Under the pieces are notes generated by a model. The model was given only the letters and a program-made list of their open reading frames with translations. It was not told the origin of the DNA and did no database searches. This document shows, piece after piece, positions 57,621 through 64,000 of a stretch of 64,000 bases of DNA; the stretch's first letter is position 1, and each line of letters starts with the position of its first letter. The translations under genes and the position numbers were made by a program. The stretch is from an uncultured bacterium (GTDB lineage Bacteria; Bacillota; Clostridia; Christensenellales; QALW01): the NCBI GenBank assembly GCA_905214315.1, contig CAJMLN010000005.1:10362-74361 (forward strand), given 5' to 3'.

Positions 57621-58785
57621 AGAATTAAAAGATTCTTACTTGTTTTATAATATTGCGCAAAAAACCCAAGCTTATATGCAGGAGTATCCTGACGCCCATT
57701 TGCTGAGGCTTGGAATCGGGGATGTTACGCTTCCACTTTGCGGCGCTGTGATCAAGGCACTTCATGAGGCGGTGGAGGATCAGGCAAAAAGGGAGACTTT
57801 TCACGGATATATGCCTGAGTGCGGAGCAGATTTTTTCAAACAGGCGGTAAAAGGATATTATGCGGGCAGAAATATTCTACTGGATATCGATGAAATCTTT
57901 GTTTCCAGTGGAGCCAGCGATGAGCTTGGCGATATTTTAGATCTGTTTGACCAGAAGAATACGGCGCTGGTCATGGAACCGGCATATCCGGCCTATGTGG
58001 ATGCCAATATCATTGCCGGGCACAGACTGATTCATTTTCCTTCTGAAAAAGAGAACGGCTTTGTTCCGATGCCTGATAGCAGCATCCAGGCGGATATTAT
58101 CTATATTTGTTCACCTAATAATCCCACCGGGGCCGTTTTCAGCAGGGAAAAACTGCAGGCGTGGGTGGAGTATGCCAATCAAGTCGGGGCAGTTATCATC
58201 TTTGATGCCGCGTATGAGGCTTTTATTGAGGAAAAAGAGATTCCACACAGTATTTTTGAAATAGAGGGGAGCCGCACCTGTGCGATAGAGATTTGCTCGC
58301 TCTCTAAAACAGCGGGCTTTACCGGAACACGATGCGGGTATACGGTTATTCCCAAAGAACTGGTCCGCGGCGATATGCAGCTTAACCGTATGTGGGTACG
58401 CAACCGTACGACTAAAACAAACGGAGTATCCTATATTCTTCAGCGCGGTGCTGCCGCAGTATTTACAGAGGAAGGACAGAGACAGGTACGGGAGAACATT
58501 GCGGTATATAAGGCAAATGCCGCTGTTTTAATGAAAGCGTTGGATGAATGCGGCATCTGGTATTGCGGCGGAAAAAATGCCCCGTATATTTGGCTGCGGT
58601 GTCCTCAGGGCATGGATAGCTGGACGCTTTTTGATTTTCTGCTTCACCGTGTACAGATCGTCGGCACGCCTGGAGAGGGCTTTGGCAAATGCGGCAGGGA
58701 GTATTTCCGGCTGTCAACCTTCGGCGATCCTGAGGATACAAAGGAAGCCGCAGCGCGGCTTGTAGAGCTGTTTAAAAAAAATTAA
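57595..58785 (+). CDS. dapL: LL-diaminopimelate aminotransferase
   Basis: A 396-residue PLP enzyme converting tetrahydrodipicolinate directly to LL-diaminopimelate with glutamate, the DapL short-cut found in many Clostridia. Visible motifs: HGYMPECGADFF, SSGASDELGDIL, PAYPAYVDAN, CSPNNPTGAVF, SLSKTAGFTGTRCGY (PLP Lys) and EYFRLSTF. The start at 57595 follows AAGGAG inside dapF, so the two are translationally coupled; an ATG at 57577 is also in frame but poorly placed. The stop overlaps the convergent LUD gene by 4 bp. Confidence 0.94.
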   Translation: MTILNSHYKELKDSYLFYNIAQKTQAYMQEYPDAHLLRLGIGDVTLPLCGAVIKALHEAVEDQAKRETFHGYMPECGADFFKQAVKGYYAGRNILLDIDEIFVSSGASDELGDILDLFDQKNTALVMEPAYPAYVDANIIAGHRLIHFPSEKENGFVPMPDSSIQADIIYICSPNNPTGAVFSREKLQAWVEYANQVGAVIIFDAAYEAFIEEKEIPHSIFEIEGSRTCAIEICSLSKTAGFTGTRCGYTVIPKELVRGDMQLNRMWVRNRTTKTNGVSYILQRGAAAVFTEEGQRQVRENIAVYKANAAVLMKALDECGIWYCGGKNAPYIWLRCPQGMDSWTLFDFLLHRVQIVGTPGEGFGKCGREYFRLSTFGDPEDTKEAAARLVELFKKN

Positions 58786-59414
58786 AAACCTAAAGGTTCT
58801 CCGGCAAGGATTACTTTGATCCGTCCCTTGGGCCGGCAGAGCCGAGTGATTAAGAGCTGTGCACAAATAGAATCAGGAGAGGTACAGTCTGCACAAATAC
58901 CCGTCTGGCGGCATGGGGTTGAAAGCTCAAAACGCTGAGTGTTCAGCGGTGCGGCCTGCTGCCGGACGCGGGAAATAGCGTCGGTAAGGGTATAAGCAAT
59001 TTTGTTGATGCCTGCAAGCACAATGATATTTTTAGGACCGTAGGCCAGGGCGGCGACCCGGTTGCCTGTGCCGTCGAGGTTGACCAGCTCTCCGGTTATG
59101 CTGACGGCGTTTGTGCTCATCAGATAAAAATCGGCGCAAAAGGCCTGGCGATAGAAATCCTGTTTTTGCTCCTGAGGGACGTTTTCCCGATCCCAGAGCC
59201 GGTAATTGCCGTCTTTAAGCATTGTGAGCAGCCCGGATTCTTCAAGGGACATCGAACCGCCCCAGGTAACAGAAGCGTTTTCTGAAATGTAGGAAAGCGC
59301 TTTTTTTGCGGCTTCCTCCGCCGTTGTACAATAACAGGCGTCAAAAAAACGGGCGTTTAGATTTTTGACTGCCGTATGGCCTAAAAGTTCATTTCGGGAT
59401 GATTGAAAATTCAT
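58782..59414 (-). CDS. LUD-domain protein (lactate-utilisation/DUF162 type)
   Basis: A 210-residue protein with the LUD fold: VTWGGSMSLEESGLL, STNAVSITGELVNLDGTGNRVAALAYGPKNIIVLAG and a C-terminal cysteine cluster CRQTGICADCTSPDSIC. In LutB/LutC this domain takes part in lactate oxidation; short single-domain members such as this one are widespread in Clostridia and have no proven role. The four cysteines could bind an iron-sulfur cluster. AAGGAGGAG precedes the start. It is convergent with dapL, with overlapping stop codons, and has no lactate genes beside it. Confidence 0.85.
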   Translation of the reverse strand: MNFQSSRNELLGHTAVKNLNARFFDACYCTTAEEAAKKALSYISENASVTWGGSMSLEESGLLTMLKDGNYRLWDRENVPQEQKQDFYRQAFCADFYLMSTNAVSITGELVNLDGTGNRVAALAYGPKNIIVLAGINKIAYTLTDAISRVRQQAAPLNTQRFELSTPCRQTGICADCTSPDSICAQLLITRLCRPKGRIKVILAGEPLGF

Positions 59415-59542
59415 ATAAACTCCTCCTTATACATACATTATAATGCTTTGAGCGTATTTTAACAAGTAAATGAGAATTTGCCGGGTACAGGCAAAAAGGC
59501 GGCTTATAAAAATATTATACGATTAAAACGGGAGGAAATAAA

Positions 59543-60502
59543 ATGGCGATCGTGCTGTTTTTGACAGGACTTCTTTTTTTGATAAAGGGCGGGGACTGGT
59601 TTGTTGAAGCTGCGGCGGGAATTGCGCGCCGTTTCCATGTGCCGGAGTTTATTATCGGGGCAACAGTCGTTTCCATCGGCACCACATTGCCGGAGGTCAT
59701 GGTGTCAGTTTCTTCAGCGCTTGGCGGCCATGGGGAAATGTCGTATGGAAATGCAATCGGCTCTGTTATTTGTAACACGGCGCTGATTGCCGCGCTTTCA
59801 ATTACGGTAAAACCCGGAAAAACGGATGGGAAGGCGCTGAGAATACCGGCGGCATTTTTCTTTTTTGCCGCCGCTGTTTACGGACTGACCGCCTATACTT
59901 CTGGATATTTCAGCCGCGCGACAGGTGTCGTTCTGCTGAGCATTTTTTTTGTTTATATTGCTTTTACCTTAAAAAAAGCAAAAAGCGAAACGAATTTTAC
60001 AGCCAATTCGACAGATGTCCCGCAGAGTACGGCGGTTAAAGATAGCTTTTTGCTGTTTCTGGGGGCTGTATTGATTGCTTTTGGCGCAAATTTGCTGGTA
60101 CATAACGGTATTATCATTGCGCAGTCTCTCGGTGTGCCGGAGGCGGTGATTGCGCTGACTTTTGTAGCCATCGGTACTTCACTGCCAGAACTGGTTACGG
60201 CAGTTACCGCTCTGGTCAAGGGACATGGCGCACTTTCCCTGGGTAATATTATAGGTGCGAATCTTTTTAATTTGGTACTGGTTAGCGGGTTAGCGGCTGC
60301 GGTGGCTCCTTTCCATATTCCACAGGGAACTATGATGGGAGGAATTTCGGCCTCTTTGCTGATAGATTTGCCTGTTATGCTTCTTTGTATGGCCGTTCTG
60401 ATCTTTCCGCTGCTGAAACGGGGACGGCTGTTCCGGTGGCAGGGAATCCTTTTGTTATTGCTCTATGCTGCCTTTTGCATGATACAGTTTTCAGCAGTGT
60501 AA
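59543..60502 (+). CDS. Calcium/sodium antiporter family protein (CaCA, YrbG-like)
   Basis: A 319-residue membrane antiporter with about ten helices in two inverted repeats. Each carries an alpha motif: GTTLPEVMVSVSSALGGHGEMSYGNAIGSVICN (in the first half) and GTSLPELVTAVTALVKGHG followed by LSLGNIIGANLFN (in the second half), holding the acidic ion-coordinating residues. It probably exports Ca2+ (or another divalent ion) against Na+ or H+. GGGAGGAAATAAA precedes the ATG. It is a single gene with a hairpin (TTGCC/GGCAA) in the preceding region of unclear role. Confidence 0.9.
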   Translation: MAIVLFLTGLLFLIKGGDWFVEAAAGIARRFHVPEFIIGATVVSIGTTLPEVMVSVSSALGGHGEMSYGNAIGSVICNTALIAALSITVKPGKTDGKALRIPAAFFFFAAAVYGLTAYTSGYFSRATGVVLLSIFFVYIAFTLKKAKSETNFTANSTDVPQSTAVKDSFLLFLGAVLIAFGANLLVHNGIIIAQSLGVPEAVIALTFVAIGTSLPELVTAVTALVKGHGALSLGNIIGANLFNLVLVSGLAAAVAPFHIPQGTMMGGISASLLIDLPVMLLCMAVLIFPLLKRGRLFRWQGILLLLLYAAFCMIQFSAV

Positions 60503-60650
60503 AAATTAAAATATCTTTTTCACATATGAGCATGTAAGCAGAATATTTGAGCGCTAACAAATTATGAGGAAAAGCAGACGTATCTTTTTCTTTGGGAAAG
60601 CTGTTTTCAGTAAATTATGTGTTTTGATTTTGTTAGGGTAAGTTTAGTTT

Positions 60651-61589
60651 TTATAGGAGAGCTTCTTTTTGTGTTGTTTGAAGAAAATCACCATGTGCAA
60701 TCAACACGACGGAAATTTTTTCGGTCATATATTTTTTCTGGTCGGTGTCTATGAGCAGGATTTGTGCGGAGGTTGGCCGGGGAAGACGTCCGTTTTTATC
60801 AAAGCCCAGCATGACGCAGTCGGAGCGGCTGAAGGAAAAGAGTGCCGTATAGACTCTTCTTGTTTTAGGCAGGATTTCTAAAGGAGTATCCTGAAGATTT
60901 TGGGATGGCAGCAGGGAAAAGATTCTTCGGGAAAGAGAAACCTCTTCACAGAAAATATCGACTGCACCGCCGGAGAATAACAGCGGCCGGGCGGAACTGT
61001 TGTAAATTTCAACGGAAACACGGCCTTGAGCGGAATTTTCCTCGGAATCGTTCTGCGCATACGCCAGTTCAATGGAGAGAATGTCTTCAAAAATCCGTAC
61101 CGTGCACTGGCCGTTATCCATATACATGGTGTCTAGGTCCATGCGGGAGGCTTTTTGGTTGCAGGTGCCCTTGCGGATATAGATATCTCCCTTTTCGGTT
61201 TTGCCGCCGGGGCCGCAGGTTTCCTTGATCATGTACGGCGGATTGACGTTGGAGGCTAAAATTTTAATATAGCCGATCATGCGCTTTTTATATTCAAAAA
61301 TACCGGATTCAATGTCAACAAAGGGCTCAATGGCATGGTTTAGATAGGCGTCCAGGTCATCCGCCGGCGGAAAGGTTTGGGGCGGGATTCCCACAATTTC
61401 CCTGGATTTATCGTCAATGCCGAAAATCAGATATTTATCTTCTCCCGAAACATTGGCGAAAGCAGCGATATCTTTGGCAAAATCGGAGTTTTTAAGTTTT
61501 TTGTAAAAATCCCGTTTAAAATCTACCGTAGGAGTCTCGCGGCGATTTTGAATTAGGGAGATCACTTCCTGTTGATTGCTCAAGTTCAT
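60651..61589 (-). CDS. AlbA_2 (Schlafen-like) domain protein
   Basis: A 312-residue soluble protein. Residues about 15-140 match the AlbA_2 domain, once called a DNA- or ATP-binding Schlafen domain: TPTVDFKRDFYKKLKNSDFAKDIAAFANVSGEDKYLIFGIDD, and GDIYIRKGTCNQKASR. The rest is beta-rich with no known motif. Members act as transcription regulators, tRNA-cleaving defence effectors or unknown factors. There is no nuclease motif or neighbour suggesting defence here. GGGAGG sits only 4 nt from the ATG. Function unknown. Confidence 0.8.
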   Translation of the reverse strand: MNLSNQQEVISLIQNRRETPTVDFKRDFYKKLKNSDFAKDIAAFANVSGEDKYLIFGIDDKSREIVGIPPQTFPPADDLDAYLNHAIEPFVDIESGIFEYKKRMIGYIKILASNVNPPYMIKETCGPGGKTEKGDIYIRKGTCNQKASRMDLDTMYMDNGQCTVRIFEDILSIELAYAQNDSEENSAQGRVSVEIYNSSARPLLFSGGAVDIFCEEVSLSRRIFSLLPSQNLQDTPLEILPKTRRVYTALFSFSRSDCVMLGFDKNGRLPRPTSAQILLIDTDQKKYMTEKISVVLIAHGDFLQTTQKEALL

Positions 61590-61741
61590 TCACCTCCCGG
61601 ATAAATTATAAAAATATTATAGCACATATTATAGTAAAAACGCAAGAAAGGCAATGAATATCGCAGAAATAATTTTTTAGAGGGGAAGGTTTTATAAAAA
61701 AGGAGGAAAGTAGAGAAATATTTTTATGGACTTTTCTGAAT

Positions 61742-61773
61742 AAAAAAAGCAGGATTTTTCATCCTGCTTTTTT
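61742..61773 (-). terminator. Terminator after the DUF4038 glycosidase
   Basis: AAAAAGCAGGAT (61744-61755) and ATCCTGCTTTTT (61761-61772) form a perfect stem with A- and T-runs. On the minus strand it is 36 bp after the glycosidase stop. Confidence 0.88.
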
Positions 61774-61809
61774 ATAAATATATGGAATGTTTGCTGTAAA
61801 GAATGTCGG

Positions 61810-63882
61810 CTATTCGCTCTTTTTATAAACAGCCAGCTTTGTAAGTTCCAGCTGCGGCGTATACAGCGAAGAGTTGATAAACAGCTTAATATAACGGTAT
61901 TTGCCATGAAGCGGGTCGTGAAAGACCTTATAGGGGCCGCCTACAGCAACACAGTCATGTGCTCTTTCAGCCAACAGTGTATAAGTTTTACCGTCATTAG
62001 AACCATATGTGCGGAACCGAATAAAACGCTGATTGGGCATATTGCATTCCATGCTGAGGTATCCTACCTCCTGTGCCGCACCCAGATCAAGGATCAGGGT
62101 CTGCGAGGTACAGGGAGCAAAGCCGCGCCAGAACGTATCGGGATTGCCGTCAATCAGATTTACAGCCGGATGGGCCTCGTCCTCAGAGGATGCCGTTACA
62201 GCCGCAATTTTGATCTCTTCGCCGAGTTTGGCGTCTTGCGGGGCGATCGGTGCGATAAACGGCGGATATATTTCGGTTTCATAAGTACCTAAATCATAGG
62301 TATTCAGCAGCAGAACCCAGTCGCGGGCAGAGGGTTTGTTCGGTAAGGGATATTCGCCGGTTTCGGTTATTATGTCGGGCAGGTCGATGAATTTTCCTTC
62401 AATGGGATCAAACCAGCGGGCCTGATACCGGGTATTCGGCTTTAAGTCCTGCAGTACGCCGGTTTCATCATCGGGGGAGAAGAAATAATAAATAATTACA
62501 TCCTGGTCGATATGCGAAATAGAGACGTATCTACGCATTTCAAAAGAGCCGAAATGATGATCGTAGCAGGGGGTAAGCTTGCTCCAGCCGACATACTCAT
62601 AGAATTTTCTTAAATAGGTCATTTCGGTAGAGCCGGGTTTATCCATACCGATATACCACGGTTCGGGCGAATAGGTGAGCCAGCCCTGGTCGTCTTTTTG
62701 GTTCCAGCCCATGGCCCAAACGCCGGTTACACCGTAGGTAAAGCCGGCGGAGCCGCTCTGTACAGCCTGCCAGGCGCCGATACGGGACGCATCGTAGCCG
62801 TTAAAGCCGCCGCAGTAGATGTCTTCATACTGGCATTCGGTTTCAATAAACGGTTTTACTTTTTCGTTATCATAGTAGCTTTTGTAAAATCTTCTTGCCT
62901 GCAGACGGGTAAAGCCGCCATGGCCGGCCTGCAGCGTCCACCATTGATGCCAGGGCTGCTCGTCCAGGCTCTTTGCGCGCGGGTCGGCGGATTCCATCGG
63001 GTACATGTGCGCGCCGTTGGGGCGGTGATAGCCATCCAGCTGGGAGACCAGTGCTGCGGCTGATTTCCATATTTCAAAGGTGTTATAGCTTTCGTTGGTA
63101 ATTTCCTGCGCGGTAATCCAGATTACGGGATAGCAGGCATAGCGCGCTACGCAGTAGCGCACAAAGGCCAGCAAGGGCTTGGGATCGCTATGCATTTTTA
63201 CAATGGTGCTGGTATGTACGCCAAAGCCCATGGCTGTGGTTAAGCCCTGATCTGCCAGATATTCCATCATTACATCCATACTCTCGTTAAAGGCCTGGGG
63301 ATTGATGAGAGAATAAAAGTCGGTCCACCAGTGGTTCTGACGCTTATTTCCGCCGCCGTCGGATTCGGCGGAATCAAAATAGGTTTGATATACAGTAAAG
63401 CCTTTTTTTACACGGTCGTCTACCAGATGTTTAAATTGGCTGCCGCAAGTGCAGCCGGGATAGTTGCATTCATGCAGACGCTCATAGTCGGGCATCTGCC
63501 AGTGGGTGTCGCCCAGGTAGAAAAAAGGCGTGCCGTCGGCATAGCTCATGTATCTTTGCCCGGGGACGATGGTAACATAGCCGTGGCGCTCCAGGTCGGT
63601 GGCCGGTTCGCCCTCGGCGGCCTCTATCGTACCGGAGTCGCACAGGCCGGTATTGTCGTTATCGGTGCAGGTTACGGTATAATTCCATTTGCCCGGCTTG
63701 TTGGGGCTGAAGCGCACCTTCCATTCGTTTTCGCCGTTCCAGAAGCCCGGAAGCGTGATGACCGTACCGTCCTCGTGGGTAAAAGCAGCATTGATTTCAA
63801 CATCCATAAAAGGGTTTTTGTAGGTCTTAGTGCTGCGTAAAATAATTTCGCAGCGTTTGAATACGTTAGCTACAATATTCAT
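61810..63882 (-). CDS. DUF4038/DUF5060 glycoside hydrolase with C-terminal F5/8 type C domain
   Basis: A 690-residue protein. An N-terminal DUF5060-like beta domain (about 20-100: NPFMDVEINAAFTH...VRFSPNKPGKWNY) is followed by an apiosidase-like DUF4038 TIM barrel (about 105-465: SYADGTPFFYLGDTHWQM, YPVIWITAQEITNESYN with candidate catalytic glutamate, PFIETECQYED). A small beta domain (PNTRYQARWFDPIEGK) and a discoidin-type sugar-binding domain (about 560-690: SSEDEAHPAVNLIDGNPDTFWRGF) end the chain. It probably cuts plant or rhamnogalacturonan-type glycans. There is no signal peptide, so it acts on imported oligosaccharides. AGGTGTC lies before the ATG. Confidence 0.82.
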   Translation of the reverse strand: MNIVANVFKRCEIILRSTKTYKNPFMDVEINAAFTHEDGTVITLPGFWNGENEWKVRFSPNKPGKWNYTVTCTDNDNTGLCDSGTIEAAEGEPATDLERHGYVTIVPGQRYMSYADGTPFFYLGDTHWQMPDYERLHECNYPGCTCGSQFKHLVDDRVKKGFTVYQTYFDSAESDGGGNKRQNHWWTDFYSLINPQAFNESMDVMMEYLADQGLTTAMGFGVHTSTIVKMHSDPKPLLAFVRYCVARYACYPVIWITAQEITNESYNTFEIWKSAAALVSQLDGYHRPNGAHMYPMESADPRAKSLDEQPWHQWWTLQAGHGGFTRLQARRFYKSYYDNEKVKPFIETECQYEDIYCGGFNGYDASRIGAWQAVQSGSAGFTYGVTGVWAMGWNQKDDQGWLTYSPEPWYIGMDKPGSTEMTYLRKFYEYVGWSKLTPCYDHHFGSFEMRRYVSISHIDQDVIIYYFFSPDDETGVLQDLKPNTRYQARWFDPIEGKFIDLPDIITETGEYPLPNKPSARDWVLLLNTYDLGTYETEIYPPFIAPIAPQDAKLGEEIKIAAVTASSEDEAHPAVNLIDGNPDTFWRGFAPCTSQTLILDLGAAQEVGYLSMECNMPNQRFIRFRTYGSNDGKTYTLLAERAHDCVAVGGPYKVFHDPLHGKYRYIKLFINSSLYTPQLELTKLAVYKKSE

Positions 63883-63914
63883 CTTAAGACACCTCCACTA
63901 TAAAATTCATAAGG

Positions 63915-63943
63915 ATTATATCACAACACAATTTTTATTTCAA
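63915..63943 (-). promoter_or_regulatory. Promoter of the DUF4038 glycosidase gene
   Basis: Minus strand TTGAAA (63943-63938), 17 bp, TATAAT (63920-63915), 33 bp before the start codon. Confidence 0.68.
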
Positions 63944-64000
63944 TAACTAAATAAAAAATATTTTTATTATTTTTTCATCTTAGAAAAGTGATCGATAGAG

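Noticed and set aside
60651..61589. AlbA_2 gene as part of a defence island
   Set aside because: No nuclease, helicase, methylase or other defence gene nearby; the neighbours are a metabolic LUD gene, an antiporter and a glycosidase.
1..64000. Insertion sequences, prophage, tRNA or rRNA genes
   Set aside because: No transposase, integrase, phage structural gene, long repeat, CCA-ended cloverleaf or rRNA-like sequence was seen on either strand.

Overview
The window reads as chromosomal DNA of a spore-forming, anaerobic Gram-positive bacterium of the class Clostridia (Bacillota), probably a gut or sediment saccharolytic species. Support: a spoIIR-sleB-ypeB sporulation/germination operon, AGGAGG-type Shine-Dalgarno sites before nearly every gene, TTGACA/TATAAT promoters, Prp with a Prp-cleavable L27, a T-box, a yybP-ykoY riboswitch, type III glutamine synthetase, an ANTAR antitermination regulator and the DapL route to diaminopimelate. 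I see no rRNA, tRNA, CRISPR array, insertion sequence or phage block. The window looks like ordinary backbone with many regulated small operons.

Layout. 1-2.8 kb: end of a sugar-catabolic operon (an unidentified partial gene and two Gfo/Idh/MocA dehydrogenases). 2.9-7.6 kb (minus): aroQ, aroC and two U32 RNA-hydroxylation-type proteins. 7.8-9.8 kb (minus): kdgK and a KDPG aldolase fused to a VOC-like domain, behind a perfect consensus promoter with a 19-bp operator. 10-16 kb: HD protein, FNT channel, WYL regulator, DUF1538 membrane protein with a tandem PII-like partner, and an XRE regulator divergent from a membrane-anchored C39-like protein with three operator copies. 16.5-21.5 kb: an orphan PhoP-type regulator and pstS-pstC-pstA-pstB-phoU, each behind a Pho-box-like repeat array. 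21.6-25.5 kb: murA, then spoIIR-sleB-ypeB. 25.6-33.9 kb: metal homeostasis (ZIP; MgtC-like protein and a Ca2+/Mn2+ P-type ATPase behind a Mn2+ riboswitch; a CopA with a CopZ-like tail; CsoR). 34-42.4 kb: thiI and cysteine desulfurase, rplU-prp-rpmA, ogg, a zinc-ribbon protein, a DUF3737 gene behind a MerR-type promoter, and two EEP-fold enzymes.

42.6-55.4 kb is a nitrogen-assimilation locus. On the minus strand lie glnN (GSIII), an Amt-PII fusion and asnB. On the plus strand lie a glutamate synthase split into separate glutaminase, FMN and GXGXG proteins, a ferredoxin, an FAD/NAD reductase, a short GSI, and an ANTAR regulator with a degenerate receiver. The two divergent promoters each start a transcript with a hairpin whose hexaloop is AAAGGC, merged into an intrinsic terminator. 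asnB has its own asparagine T-box. Together these suggest RNA-level control of nitrogen genes by an antiterminator encoded in the locus. 55.4-58.8 kb: purA, dapF, dapL. 58.8-64 kb: LUD protein, Ca2+/Na+ antiporter, AlbA_2 protein, and a large DUF4038-type glycosidase.

All functional names rest on reading translated motifs and neighbourhood. No database search was run.
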